A stretch of 64,000 bases of DNA from Strongylocentrotus purpuratus (lineage: Eukaryota > Echinodermata > Echinoidea > Camarodonta > Strongylocentrotidae), in contig NW_022145594.1 of the NCBI RefSeq assembly GCF_000002235.5, positions 17,834,412-17,898,411 on the forward strand, in the 5' to 3' direction. The first letter of the stretch is position 1. The number at the start of each line of letters is the position of its first letter. Shown here piece after piece: positions 34,854-47,573 of this stretch. Below the pieces are notes generated by a model. That model did no database searches and was not told the origin of the DNA. It was given only the letters and a program-made list of their open reading frames with translations. Both the position numbers and the translations under genes were made by a program.

Positions 34854-35528
34854 ATGGAACGTAGAGCCATTTTATTGCTTTGTGAGATTTCCATTCACCT
34901 AAAATGTAATTAAATTGCAATAATATAGTTGGGAGAATTAAGGAATCGATCAGATCAGATTTTCCCGATTTGTACGATGAATAATGGTCCGTTTTCACTC
35001 AAACTTTCAGATTATCTAGCATTGAAGTCACTACCTTAGCACCACTATCTCTCATCTGAACAATGTTACAAAGTCCCTTTAACAACATAAACTACCTCAA
35101 AATATCATTTGAGACAGACCCAAGGGTGAAGATGCTCCAGATGTGAACAGAAATTTATGATAATTTTGTAAACTACAAACTGCAGAGATGTCAATGGATA
35201 TGTCACAATCCAGTGACCAAATTGCTTATTTGCGATTCACAAATTAAGTGATCTTATATTTAAAACATTCATAACTTTGTTATTATAGGTCCAATTTATT
35301 TCTTACTTTTTTTCCTCTTTCATACAATCTAAATCATTATAAGGGTTGGATTGTTATCATTATTTGTCTGAATTATTGTCTCTCAAATCACATCCATATT
35401 CAAATAAATTACAAAGTACACAGGACAAGCTGCTTCTAAAGCTACCTTACGCAAGAAACAAAAGAAACTCTTGGAGATTAGTTTAGTTTATGATTGTGTG
35501 TCCATTAAACAGCACTGTTAGGTAGTAT

Positions 35529-35766
35529 TAGTCCGGCAGCCCAGAAGATTTATTCAAGGGAAAAGCGCCGGAACAACTGACCCCATAGGCCGATGGGGTG
35601 GACCCTAGACCTCACGAAAATAGATTGCTGCCGGGTCTGAGCTGTGGTCTTCCCGCCAAAATCACACAATTTGTGACGTCACTACCGGAAGTTCCATTTT
35701 TGACAATGTACAGAGAGGTACACATGACACCATCCCATAAAACATGTCCCCTACCTATTTTGAGGG

Positions 35767-35797
<31 letters not shown>

Positions 35798-36150
35798 GAC
35801 TAGCCGATAGTATACAATACACCACAAAGAGTTTTCCCGGTGTTTGCATCCCCGAAATCGATGATTACGACGATAGCCTTAAGTAGCGACGTCGTCGACA
35901 TCGGGCCAATTTGTCCGAGTTTTTACTCAATTTCGGGTTCAAATATTGAAGTTTACTTTAAATAGCTTTTCAATTGCCCGATAGCTCTGAAACTTAGTTT
36001 ACATACGGAGCAAGTTCCCCACTTTTCAGAACATATATGGATGTTAAACATATTTGCATACTTAAGGTTTTTTCTGACCATTTAAGTAACATGGTTATCA
36101 GGAAAATCTGTCAAAAATTAGAGTTTTGAGGTAAAATTTTAAAGTCAGTT
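35529..36150 (+). repeat. Left terminal inverted repeat of the 10.9-kb unit
   Basis: Contains TTTGTGACGTCACTACCGG (with a CRE-like TGACGTCA core), a 30-bp poly-T at about 35767, and a TAGCGACGTCGTCGACATCG segment. Matches the reverse complement of 45860-46470 with few differences outside the poly-T. Confidence 0.9.
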
Positions 36151-36440
36151 TTGCGCAAGTGCTGTGATTTAAAAATGTTATTCTATTTTCACTATTGTTA
36201 ATTTTTGACTTATTGCACACCTCTGTTTTATAATTAAATATATTTAAAGTATGCTCAAACTTGTAGTTAAGTGGTCCCGTGGTCATTTCCATCATGATTT
36301 ATTCAAAGTTATGCAATTACGACATAACATATTTGGTAAAATTTGCATATATGTTGCTGAAAGTCGAATATACGGGGTTGTATATTTTACAAACATTTTA
36401 CTTGAAGTGTTTTATATCAAGGAAATGATAATTAACCATT
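36151..36440. other. Element interior, no gene
   Basis: AT-rich stretch between the left terminal repeat and the nested element. Nothing recognised. Confidence 0.4.
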
Positions 36441-36450
36441 GATGTATTCA

Positions 36451-38087
36451 TGGGTGTCGATCCCGGGGGGGATGGGGGGGATATATCCCCCCCAATATTT
36501 CAGGTGGGGGGGATGGCCTGTACAATCATCCCCCCCAATAATTCACCATCAAAAAAAAAAAAATGAAGAGAAAAATTAAGGATGAGATTGAGAGCCCGAT
36601 GAGAGTAGTTAGATCTAATGGTAATTACTCGCAAGATGACCATCAATATATGCATTTTGCTATCTCATTTTCATAGTACATACATATATACGAAGTAAAC
36701 AAGACAACCGTATATGAGACAAGAATAAATTGAATTCTCGCTCATACGGCTTCATCAGGAATTGATGAATTTATTCAATTTGTTCAATCAACAGCATAAT
36801 AGAAATGCAGTGCGTCAAATGCAAAGACGCAGCATCAAAAAGCAACGAGCTAAATGTTAAGCGCGAAGCGCAAAAGTAGCAATCTGCAATGCACATCAGA
36901 CAATCCTGGACAGTGTAAACATAGATGAACTCTGTGACGATTTCGTGATGAGATCGGAGACAAGGAGAAAGATTTTCGGACATAAGTATGACTTATAAAA
37001 TAGTTCTCTAGTTGTTATGTTGTTTCCGTTCACCCTTTTTAAAATTCACGTCATTGTATCTTTATTTTTGTTTTTTTCACTCATTTTATTTCCTGATATT
37101 TCCTAAAACATTTTTCATTTTTGGAGAAAGATTATTATGTCACAACTTATTTGTAACACAAATTATTTTCAGTGGGGAAAATGAATTCATACAAGGATTA
37201 ATATAGAGAACAGTACAACGAATCGTCTTCTTTCTCTAATAATTCAGTGAAAAGGCAAAGCTGTTAGGGGGCAACTGAATTCAGACGTGGATTAAGCGCA
37301 ATAATCAAATGAAACGTCAAAGTACACGATACATATACAACGAAGCGTCTTCTTTTACAAATAATTAAATGAAACGTGAAAGCTTCCGCGCTAAGCGCGG
37401 AATGGGCGAAAATGAATACAGACAAGGATTAAGAGTAATAATTTATTGAAACGTTAAAGCTTCCGCGCCTCGCGCGGTAGGGGGGAAACTGAATTCATGA
37501 AGGACACGATACAACAAATCGTCTTCTTTCACTAATGTGAAAGCTTCCGCTCTTCGCGCAGGAATGGGCGAAAATGAATTCAGACAAGGATTAAGAGTCG
37601 AGAATGGTACATAGGATCGTCTTCTTTCTTTAATCATCTAATGAAACATCAGAGCTTCCGCGCTACGCGCGGGGAAGGGGGAATTTGATTCAAACATTAA
37701 GGATTAAGAGTCGAGAATGGTATATCGAATCGCATTCTTTCTTTAATAATCTGTTGAAACGTCAGAGCTTCCGCGCTACGCGCGGAGGAAGGGGAAACTT
37801 AATTCAAACAAGGATTAAGAGTCGAGAGCGGTCTATAACGAATCGTCTTCTTTCTCTTATAATTTAGTGAAACGTCAAAGCTTCCGCGCTTCGCAGCCCT
37901 GCACGCAACCCCCTAGGGACCGCGCTTCGCGTGCTCACTACCGCCCCCTAAAATGAAATCCTGGCTACGTGCTTGGGAGGGGTGCAACTTGCCACACGCT
38001 TCTACCTCTTGATTGCTTTGATCCATTGCCGAAAATATTTTGGCACCTATCATCCCCCCCAACCACGGATACAAATCGACACCCTTG
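36451..38087. mobile_element. Nested 1.6-kb element with 10-bp target duplication
   Basis: GATGTATTCA occurs directly on both sides (36441-36450, 38088-38097). Ends TGGGTGTCGATCCC and ATCGACACCCTTG are imperfect inverted repeats, followed by G/C-runs. A 9-10-bp duplication suggests a Mutator-like mechanism, but no transposase is present and the family is unproven. The right half is an array of hairpin-containing repeats. Confidence 0.75.
37240..37925. repeat. Array of 80-115-bp repeats each with a CCGCGC hairpin
   Basis: AGCTTCCGCGCNNCGCGCGG or variants occur at about 37380, 37458, 37543, 37653, 37766 and 37880. They alternate with AAGGATTAAGAGTCGAGA and CGTCTTCTTTC segments. The last units have a 113-114-bp period. 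Each palindromic core could form a short stem-loop. Confidence 0.8.
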
Positions 38088-38097
38088 GATGTATTCA

Positions 38098-39800
38098 AAG
38101 ATAAAGTTTAACTGCTGGAAAGTGAATTATCTTCGCCCAATGAAAAGCGCCCTCATCGCCAATGATATTTGTCATTACCAATCACTGTCGATTCGCTGGA
38201 AGCCTGCTGGAGTCACGGTCTCCCAAAACTATTGGGAATAGCATATCATCTGATGACAACTGATGTCAGGTAAGAATCTGTGTGAAACTCATGTAATACA
38301 AATGAATAAACTACCCCGATGTTTATGAACAACTCCTTAACAAATATATTTAATAGCGGTTCATCTTTTATCTGACCAAGTCAAGTAGATGATCACTTAT
38401 TCATTTAATTAGTGTATGAGTAATGAGTGGAATGGTTAATATGATTACACTTTTGATTAAGAGGGTATTCAGATATTAGAGATGGACCGTTATGAAACTT
38501 GTGCCTGGGTAAACTAAGATATGTCATTCTAGTCTTATTTGGTTCTCCTCATATAGTTCATCAAGGAAAGGTAGACTCAGTTGTAATAAGTTTGAGACAA
38601 AAGTCCTGCTCGAAAGAATAAGACTTTTTTTTTTCTTCCCATGTAGGCCTGTAACAATAAAGGCTGTCAAATATGATCAAAGCCTAAATCATTTGAAGTT
38701 GAAAATTACTGATTTAGTACTCGATTCATCTAATCTATAATCATTCTTCATCAAGTCTTTCAAATAGCATATACCGTTTGTCAGAAATGGTAAAACGATG
38801 GAGGCTAGGATAAACATTATATAGTATGCTCAGGGAGCACAAATTAGCTTCACACAACATTGTTTATGAAGTGACCTGGCTCATTTCAATCATCACCACT
38901 GGTCTCCGCTCATGGCACATTGTTTACAAAACATGATTCGGCTAGTCTTTGCCCAATGCTTATCATTCAAAAGACTTCACATTCAATAAGATATCACCTC
39001 AGTTTGTCGTTTATTTATGGGGTAATATTAATTTATTATACCTCACAATGATACTGGGATTGCCAGTAATGTTTCATCAACTTTTTGCTACCACCAATCA
39101 AGTACCTTGCTTTTTAACTCTACAGCCAAAAGTCTTTGTTACAAATTTGAATCTTTTTCACAAGGAGCTCTTTTTATGGTACCTTTTCACGAAAACATAA
39201 AAAAACAAAACGAAACAAACTGTAAAGTACGAAACCTCTGTGAAAGTTTTAATAGCTGAGAACCCTGGACTGGAGATGAATGAGGGATATTTGTTTGGCA
39301 AAGCCCCTTCCTCCCCTAAGTTATCAACCAGAGCCTATATCGCTGCCTTCTAGAGAGAGGCATCAATTGTGACACACCATATAGATATGTTGGTCTTTAA
39401 TCTAGGACAGTTGCACTTGCAAATATATATATATTTGAATGACAACTCCGTAAAACCCCAAAACAACAGCAATAGCCTCTTACGAAGCTTTGTTACTTTA
39501 TGGCACATTACGTTTTAAAGGTGGAGATGGCTAAAACATTGATGATTTGATGTTCTTATTTTTGTTTTAACCGGACAAAAAATAATAAAATCAGTGTGGA
39601 TAAAAGTTTTCTATTAATTTTAATTCAATTCCATACTAACACCCCATGTGTGGGTTGATCATGTTGATATCTGAAAGAATACAATTCATATGGTATTACC
39701 GGATGTTAAATTTTGGAAGGATGTGTTGGTGGTTTTTCACATTATCTTAACTTAATTATGATCTGTACAAAATCATTATCTCTTTTATTCCTTAAGGATC
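38098..39800. promoter_or_regulatory. Upstream region of the 1,524-aa gene
   Basis: No other gene in these 1.7 kb. The sequence just before the ATG (CTCTTTTATTCCTTAAGGATC) resembles a splice acceptor, so a 5' non-coding exon is possible. No promoter motif was identified. Confidence 0.35.
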
Positions 39801-42800
39801 ATGGCAAGTGACACATCGACTTGCTTAATCTGCAAAGGAACAGAAGGAGATAACTCTAATTTGAAGGATTTTCAAGCAAACAACTGGGACAGAGTAAAAG
39901 ATGCTGCCAAACGCCGAGTATTACTTCAACATGACCAGTTTTTCAGTCAATCCGCCGAGATCAGCGCCACTGAGAAACCAGATGGCAAGTATTACCATTC
40001 AAGTTGTCTAAGTCGCTTCTGTGCCGTAAAGAAAAAGGCATCTTCATTGCATGGGTCGTCCGAACCGCCTTACAAAGTAACTCGCGCAAGTTCTAGTTAT
40101 CCATTAAGCAATACAAGAGGAGTCCTTGAAGAAGAATGCCTTTTCTGTGGCCAGAAAAGGAAGAGAAAACTTCGTAAAAATGAGCCCCTCAGCCAATGTA
40201 TGACCACAGATGGAAGCAGAACAATCATTCTTGCCGCGAGAAAAAAAGACGACACAAGGATTCTTGCGCTAGGAGAGGATTTAGTTGCAAAGGAGGCAAG
40301 ATACCACAATTCGTGTCGACGTGAATATATAAGAGTAGAATCAACCGATGATCAAGACACGACCACCCGGAAGAAGCACACTGAGACCTTTGAGAGATTG
40401 TCACAATTCATCAAGAATGAGGTAATCGTAAACAAAACTCCTATGCTGGCTTCAGACCTTTTCCATTTATACAAGGAGGAATTCTTGTCACTTGGAGGGA
40501 ACAGAGAAGATATCGACAGATATACTGTGCAAGGCCTGGTAACGAAGATAAAAGAGCGGTTTAAAGATATTACCGTTGACAAACAAGCAAACAAAGCTGG
40601 AAATGTCATCTTCCATTCGTCATTGTCATCTACAGAAGCGTTTGCTAGGTTGACAGGAATCAGTGAGAAGGTTGAGGCAATCAGGTGTGCCGCAATGGTT
40701 TTGCGCACCGAGATTCTCGGAATGCCCCCGACTAAAACTCCGTCACCGACATCACTTCACACTCTGAAGGAAAATGCCCCTATGATTCCCGATCTGATTT
40801 TATTTTTCTTCCGTACCCTTGTCGGTGGATTACAGGCAGACACAGGAGTAGAATCAAGTCGTGATGTCGTTGGGAGAAAAGCAATGGCTTTGTCATCGGA
40901 TGCCATTTTTAACTGCAGTCGAGGGAATGTCAAGCCATGGAAGCATCAAACCATCGGGTTGGGATTAGGAGCACTGACAGGATCAAAGACCTTAATTACC
41001 ATTATGAATCGCTTTGGACATTGCATCAGCTACGATGAGGTGAAGGGACTTGAGACAGAAATTGCCTACACATGCTCCAACTGTGATAGGGAAACCCCAG
41101 CAGGCCTTCATTTGCTAGATGCATTAGGAACAGGTAAGAATGATTATTATGATGATGAATATCATAAAAGCAATTATACTACTATACTGCTCCTACTTTT
41201 GCTACTGTTATTTATAATGGTAATAAGAATAATGATTATATTGATGATAATAATAATGAAGATGATGATGATAATATCAATATTTCTCAGCATTGTCAAT
41301 ATATGTAATTTTTAATTATCATTTCAGGATTAGCATGGGATAACTACGACGTCAATACAGAGACCCTTGATGGTAAAGACACTCTTCACGCAACGGTGGG
41401 AATATGCTACCAAAACGAGCTGCCTTCAGAGCCAGTCCCCGAACCATCAGATTCTAAGTCACCCGGGACACTTTCTGGGCGGAAAAGAAAGAGCTTCGGC
41501 GGGAAGGAAAAGAAGATTCCACCGTTCTACACGTCGCTAAAACAGGCAAAATTCAAGCTTGGTCCATCAACCACCATGACTGCGTGCACTGAGATAGTGC
41601 AAAAGGAGAAAGCAAAGATTCAGCAGGAGAAGTTGGATTTCACGTGGCTCCTTCAATCTTCAACAAAGAAGTTGCCCCTTCATACTGGCTTTTTCTCCCA
41701 ATATGTGACGGATAGCCTCCCTAGAACTACGATAGCTTATATGGACCCCATCTCTCAGCCCCCGACAAGAAACGACGTAGTACAAGAAACGATGATGCGT
41801 TCTGTAAAAGTTTCGCAGGAGACGAAACAGGGATATGCGGTCGTTACCTATGACCTTGCTGTAGCTCTGAAGGCATATTCCATTCAAGCCCTGCAAGCGC
41901 CAACCTTTGATAAGGTCATAGTAATGCTTGGCAACTTTCATCTAGAGCTTGCGTATTTCGGAGCCCTAGGAACCTACTTGGCTGAATCAGGGATAGAATA
42001 TCTCCTCACCGAGGCTGGTGTCCTGGCCGAAGGATCCCTTGCTGGTTTCATGAAGGGCAAGTTCTACAACAGGTGTACGAGACTCCATCAAGTTCTGGCT
42101 GCTGTGATGGAACAATCATTGCTGTCCAGATACATAGAAACATTGGAAGACGCAGACCGATCTCTGGTAAATGATGTGGTATCTGACAGTGACACCAGCG
42201 TCGAACACTGCCAACTTCTTGCAGACAATGCTGCACTGAATGATCTCCAAGAGAAATACGAGCGCTTCTTTCAGGATGTCATTGCTGGAAAGCATGGAGG
42301 CACAGCAGCATATTGGGCCATCTATGTCTACCTCATCAATAGAGTGTATCGAGATCTTCAGCGCGCCGTACGGACGAATGATGTTGATAGATACATCCAG
42401 ATCCTCCCAGAGGTGATCGACGTGTTCTTTGCTTTGAACCGGCCAAATTATGCAAGATGGGGATCCCTTTTTCTCAACAAGCTTCAGAATATGGATCCCA
42501 AAGCACGCGAGATTCTAGAGGCAGGAGGCATGTCCATTCGGCGCACGAAGAAATCCTATTCAAGATGCGCAGTTGACTTGACCTTGGAGCAGACCGTAAA
42601 CAGGGATGCTTCTTCTCCCACGAAAGGCATAGCAACTTTCACTAATTCACACAGTGCTTTCAGAAGATGGGCTATTACTCTCTCACAACGAAGTATGGCA
42701 CTTACAGCACTTCGTGAACTGGTCAGTCTTCACCAAGGGGAAGAATCAATGAATCAGCTGACAAAACGGAGAATCGAACGGGATGATGCTGACAAGAAAG

Positions 42801-44569
42801 CTATAACACATACATTGACCAACACATGCAACCCATTTTCCACTGGCTCTCCTGCTGAGCTCATCAATGTTTCATCAGGAAGAACTGCAAAGGATGCAAC
42901 GAGTGCATTTCTCCTTTCAACACTTGAACGAGGAAAACATCTTCGACTCGCCTTTCAAGATGAATGTGCAGCTGATACTTCACGGTTTCTGAAGCCAGTA
43001 ACACGGATCAAGATGTTAAACTTCGCAGCAGAAAACGCCAAGAGATCCAAGACGGCAGTACGGAGAGTGAACGCAGCTGAGGGAGCCAGGGATGTCTTTG
43101 GGCGAATGTTAGCTGTTGCCGCTGATTCAACTGATGCACTTGACCTACAGCACATTCTCAGCTTCCCACTCACAGAAGTGCCTCTTTCACTTGCCCATAG
43201 TGATGGGACTCCCCTAAAGACGGAGAAGGCAGCTTTGACAAGAAAACTTGAATGCAAACAGGAAGCAGCGCTGTTGCCTACAAATCTCCCCGTGATCTCA
43301 GCTAGTGTGATTGATGGTGGTATCATCATTCATGAAACCGTTCTCCAACATAGCAAATCAACATACGGAATCATGGCCAAGGATCTTCTGGAAAGGGTTT
43401 GTTCGAGTCGCGGAGAGCAAATACACCTAGTGCTAGACAAGTACCAGTCACCTTCCATCAAAGACCCAGAGCGAAATCTACGTCAATCTACCTCTCAGCT
43501 ATTCATCATAACTGGACCTGATCAGGCCCAGCGTCAGAGTGGCATAGAATTACTCAGGAGTAGTTCATTCAAGGAAGAATTCGCCAAGTTTGTTATGGAA
43601 GAATGGAGGAAGCCAGAGTACGCAGCAATAGTCGGGAGAAAAACGCTGTATGTGTCCCACGGCGGAGCTTGTATTGAACTGAAAAGTAATGGGGACAATC
43701 AACTTGAGATAGATCAGCCAAGTTCCTTCCAATGTCACCACGAAGAGGCGGATACTCTCATAGCTTTCCATGCAAGGGAGATTTCAGACGGCAACATCCT
43801 TGTCAGGTCGAGTGATACAGACGTCTTTATTATCCTGCTTGGGCTCTGTGGGAGGTCAACAGGGATGAACATCATAATGGACTATGGTTCTGGCAATAAC
43901 AGGAGATACATTGATGTCTCAAATGTAGCTGCCCTTCAAGAAAATAAACAACCCGGTTCAACAGAAGCACTGATCGGTCTCCATGCCCTGACTGGATGTG
44001 ACTTTACCTCGTGTTTCTTCAGAAAGGGGAAGATGAAGCCCCTACAAAAGATGGAAGCCAGTACCACCCACATGCAAGCGCTTCGATCACTAACAAGCGA
44101 GGAGGTTGATGTCCCAGCTATTACATCTTTCGTTTGCTCGTTATATGGCTGTGTAACATCCGACATAAACGAGGCCAGATGCAAAGCTTTCAAACGGATA
44201 AGCAGCGGAGGTGAGAAGGGCCCTCTTGCAAAGTTGAAGAAAATAAACTGTTCTTCTCTCCCCCCATGTGCAAAGACACTTGGTAACCATATCAAAAGAG
44301 CCCACTATGTTGCCAGAATGTGGAAGAGGGCTGACCAGGCGGAGCCAACCGGTGGATCCCGTCCTTTGGACTTTGGCTGGAAATCAACTAACAACTGCTT
44401 CGAACCAGAGTGGTACCCAGGAAGTGCAGTCCCAGAGTCTCTCACAGGTTCACCTACCACACCTACAGAAGATGATGACAGCGTCCAGGATGAGGAGGAA
44501 TCAGACGATGCTTGGAGTGAGGAAAGTGATGAGAGCGATGTCGGAGTCAGCGATGAAGAAGACTCGTAA
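39801..44569 (+). CDS. 1,524-aa zinc-module and XPG/FEN1-like nuclease protein
   Basis: Two exons, 39801-41133 and 41328-44569, split by a 194-bp GT-AG intron (CAG/GTAAGA ... TTTCAG/GA). The joined frame has no stop and 1,525 codons including the terminator. Near the N-terminus are two similar modules, C8-X2-C11...H66-X2-C69 and C113-X2-C116...YHNSC (about residue 170), probably zinc-binding. A middle region has YDLAVALKAYS (D620), MLGNFHLELAYFGALG and LLTEAGVLAEGS (E673), as in transposase-like proteins of invertebrates. The C-terminal part has HEEADT (E1250, E1251, D1253), SSDTDVFII (D1274, D1276) and ALTGCDFTS (D1336) then GKMK, the spacing of acidic residues in XPG/FEN1-type PIN nucleases. 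It ends in an acidic Asp/Glu/Ser tail. I infer a transposon-encoded nuclease/transposase; activity is unproven. Confidence 0.82.
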
Positions 44570-44846
44570 TGCAAGATGCTATCCGTGAAACATGTCATTG
44601 CACATCTCAAATTTGATACATATGTTTTAAATTCATGACGAAGCATTTCTGACACATGTATAGGCCTGGTGAATAGAAATTACACAACTGTTCACAAAAA
44701 AAAGTGATGAAGATGATGATCATTGTTCCAAATTTACAAATTTTAGCTTGAAGGACTGGCATAATATTGAGGGTCTTCCTTATTCTCATAGGGCCAACTT
44801 GTGTCCAATGCTTCTACCTTATCTTCTGGAATTATGAGGTAACATA

Positions 44847-44852
44847 AATAAA
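44847..44852 (+). terminator. Possible polyadenylation signal
   Basis: AATAAA about 280 bp after the stop codon of the 1,524-aa gene, on its strand. Confidence 0.45.
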
Positions 44853-45322
44853 ACAAATTCTTTACTATTTTTTATACATGTGGTATACCTATACAGCATG
44901 AGTCAGAAAAAAAAATCCCACATTTTTTGAAATAATACTGAATTGAAATAGTAAAAAAAAAACTTACTCACTCTGTATAATGGAGGATGTAAAAAGAAAT
45001 AGGTCCATAACACCATATTACAATTAAAGTGAGGATTACACGTACATGGGTGAAATAGAATGGAAAAGTGTTAAGATGAATAGGATTTTTTTAAACAGTT
45101 TGCACTGCTCTTCCACAACATTCTGTTTTGAATCGCTACAGTAAAAGAAAATACAAAGAGGCATACCCATTATATCTGAATAAATATCTTCTTGGGTTAA
45201 ACGAATATATTTGACTTTTATCTAGAAAAGTATAATATCAGTCATAGTGGATGTATGAGGAAGAATGACAGAGATGGTTGGGTAGCACATGAAGGGATAT
45301 CGAGACCGAAATTGAGATCTAT

Positions 45323-45324
<2 letters not shown>

Positions 45325-45357
<33 letters not shown>
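45325..45357. repeat. (AG)n microsatellite in a purine-rich region
   Basis: Core of a purine-rich tract extending over 45250-45775, with an alternating TA run at 45487-45511. The 144-codon minus frame here is a low-complexity artefact. Confidence 0.9.
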
Positions 45358-45360
<3 letters not shown>

Positions 45361-45486
45361 TGGAAGGGAAAGGGGATAGAGAAGTGTGAGATAGAAAGAA
45401 AGAGAGAGAGAGAAGGGGTGGTGTTGTACGAGGAGATATAGAAAACAAGGGAAGAGATATATATACACTTGGTGAATGCTATCCTT

Positions 45487-45518
<32 letters not shown>

Positions 45519-45859
45519 ATAAAGGAGAAAGAGAAAGAGAGAGGGAGAGATAGGGGAGAAAGAGATGAAGTTATGAGAAAGAGAGAGAGCTTGTGTAATA
45601 AGAGAGTGAATAGTGACAGACATACCACAAAATACATTACTACATATCAGAGACACGAGATATTAGAGTATTGATACAAAATGTGCGAGGGAGAGAGGGA
45701 GAGAGAGAGAGAGGTTGATGTAATGGAAGAGAGATAGAGTGAGGTGTAGGGAGGGAGGGGGGAGGGGGATGGGGTTGAAGAGTATGTGTAAATATTATTA
45801 GTATCAATCAGTTCAGTATGATATTTTCCCCGTACAGCGCTTGTTTAAAATACCTGTTC

Positions 45860-46470
45860 TAATATGTCACCCCAAAACTCGAATTTTTGACCGATTTTCC
45901 TGAAAACCATGTTACTTAAATGGTCAGAAAACAACCTAAATATGCAGATATGTTTAACATCCATATATGTTCTGAAAAGCAAAGAACTTGCTCCATATGT
46001 AGGTCAAGTTCAAGAGCTATCGGGTAATTGAAAAGCTATTTAAAGTAAACTTCAATATTTGAATCCGAAATTGAGTAAAAAATCGGACAAATTGGCCCGA
46101 TGTCGACGACGTCGCTACTTAAGGCTATCGTCGTAATCATCGATTTCGGGGATGCAAACACCGGGAAAACTCTTTGTGGTGTATTGTATACTATCGGCTA
46201 GTTGAGTTATAACAAAAAAATCACCAAAAAAAACCTAAAAATAGGTAGGGGACATGTTTTATGGGATGGTGTCATGTGTACCTCTCTGTACATTGTCAAA
46301 AATGGAACTTCCGGTAGTGACGTCACAAATTGTGTGATTTTGGCGGGAAGACCATAGCTCAGACCCGGCAGCAATCCATTTTCGTGAGGTCTAGGGTCTA
46401 CCCCATCAGCCTATGGGGTCAGTTGTTCCGGCGCTTTTCCCTTGAATAAATCTTCTGGGCTGCCGGACTA
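45860..46470 (-). repeat. Right terminal inverted repeat of the 10.9-kb unit
   Basis: Reverse-complement match of 35529-36150. The poly-T of the left arm is here an A-rich interrupted tract. Ends CTGCCGGACTA before TAT. Confidence 0.9.
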
Positions 46471-46473
46471 TAT

Positions 46474-47269
46474 ATACAGGACGGGTTAAACCGTTAACCA
46501 CTGGATTCTGTTTTCGATTATTTCTGCCTCTGACATGGCCAACTTTATGAAGGTTGTATTCCCCGGTAATACAAGGTTACAGAGCGTTTTGATATACAAA
46601 GGATCCTGCAGCACAGTGATTGTGATGGTCCATCATCTTTATTTCATTATGGGCAGCGTTTCACAAAACAGTCATAAGTACATGTTCATCGACATCCCAT
46701 AGAAATATGTGTAGAAATTGTAACGCACGTTTCAATAGGATGTTGGTGAAATTGTACTTGAGACGGTTGTATGAAAGGATGCCCTGATGACTTATTTAAA
46801 GGTAATGCAAGGTTTTGGGAAATTATTGAAAATTGGATGAATAGTAATTCTTTAAAATTTTGATATATTTGGATGCCCCTGTGGATGTATTATGAGCACG
46901 AGAAAATATTTTGTTTACAAATGAAATGTAATCAATTTAATCAATTTAAATGGGAAGTCCATCATCTCTCGAAAAGGACCTTGTAAGATACGTCACAGAC
47001 TTGCCAATTTTCTTTGATCCAACATTCCAACTTAAAAATTCATACCTTTCTTATTTTTCATCAGATTTTGCTCCAAATTCCACTGATCTCTAGCTCTCAT
47101 TTTCCTGCTTTCATTGAAAACCAACGAAAAGTCAGTGTCGACTTTTCCCTTTAACCGGGTTATTTTCACTAATCTCAGAACTTTCAATAAGCAAATTTGA
47201 TCCATGATGCTAATGATACTGAATATGTTTGTGCGCATCTTAAAGACCGTCGACACTACTGGGCAAGAA
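46474..47269. other. Gene-free stretch
   Basis: No supported gene or structured repeat. Confidence 0.4.
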
Positions 47270-47450
47270 GGGATAAGACCACACAGCGAGGTCACTGACA
47301 GGTGGCCATCTCATTAACTCAGCTCTCAACTAACATAAGAAAAAGAGGATCATGGGGGACCAACAGGCACCGATTGGGGAAGTTTCCTATATAGAGGGAG
47401 CAAGTAGCTACAAGTAGGACAGTGGGGCTTTAAGCTGCCTAGGGCTAGCT
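47270..47450 (+). repeat. Dispersed 180-bp repeat, copy 1
   Basis: Contains GGTCACTGACAGGTGG, TAACATAAGAAAAAG and TATATAGAGGGAGCAAGTAG. Other copies: two in tandem at about 53675-54060 and one inverted at 60968-61135. Origin unknown; no RNA polymerase III boxes recognised. Confidence 0.75.
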
Positions 47451-47573
47451 GATTACTATACACAATATAGAGAACTCCACACATTGTGGGTGGTGGGTAC
47501 ATATGGTAACCAGCTGGCCCTGCGCAGCTAAGGTGCCCAAGAACACTACTGCAGAACGTCTCTAAGTGTAAAA

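Larger units (their letters stand above)
35529..46470 (+). mobile_element. Candidate 10.9-kb autonomous DNA transposon (Academ-like)
   Basis: The two ends carry inverted copies of about 620 bp (35529-36150, 45860-46470) that are nearly identical over the outer 230 bp, starting TAGTCCGGCAGCCCAG and ending CTGGGCTGCCGGACTA. The triplet TAT abuts both ends (35526-35528, 46471-46473), readable as a 3-bp target duplication; TA alone is another parse. Inside is one intact gene (39801-44569) for a 1,524-aa protein with a nuclease-like region. A 1,637-bp element is nested in the left part, so the element itself is about 9.3 kb. XPG-type nuclease and 3-4-bp duplications are features I recall for Academ elements; the assignment is inference. 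Confidence 0.6.

Noticed and set aside
35529..36150. An independent MITE rather than a terminal repeat
   Set aside because: No inverted terminus was seen at its inner end, and its outer end is matched by the far arm; retained as a terminal repeat, though a genome search should confirm.
37240..37925. Possible CRISPR-like array of regularly spaced palindromic repeats
   Set aside because: Eukaryotic context, irregular 80-115-bp period, similar rather than unique spacers, and no cas genes.
45222..45656. 144-codon minus-strand frame rich in Ser/Leu
   Set aside because: It lies over (AG)n and (TA)n microsatellites; low-complexity artefact.
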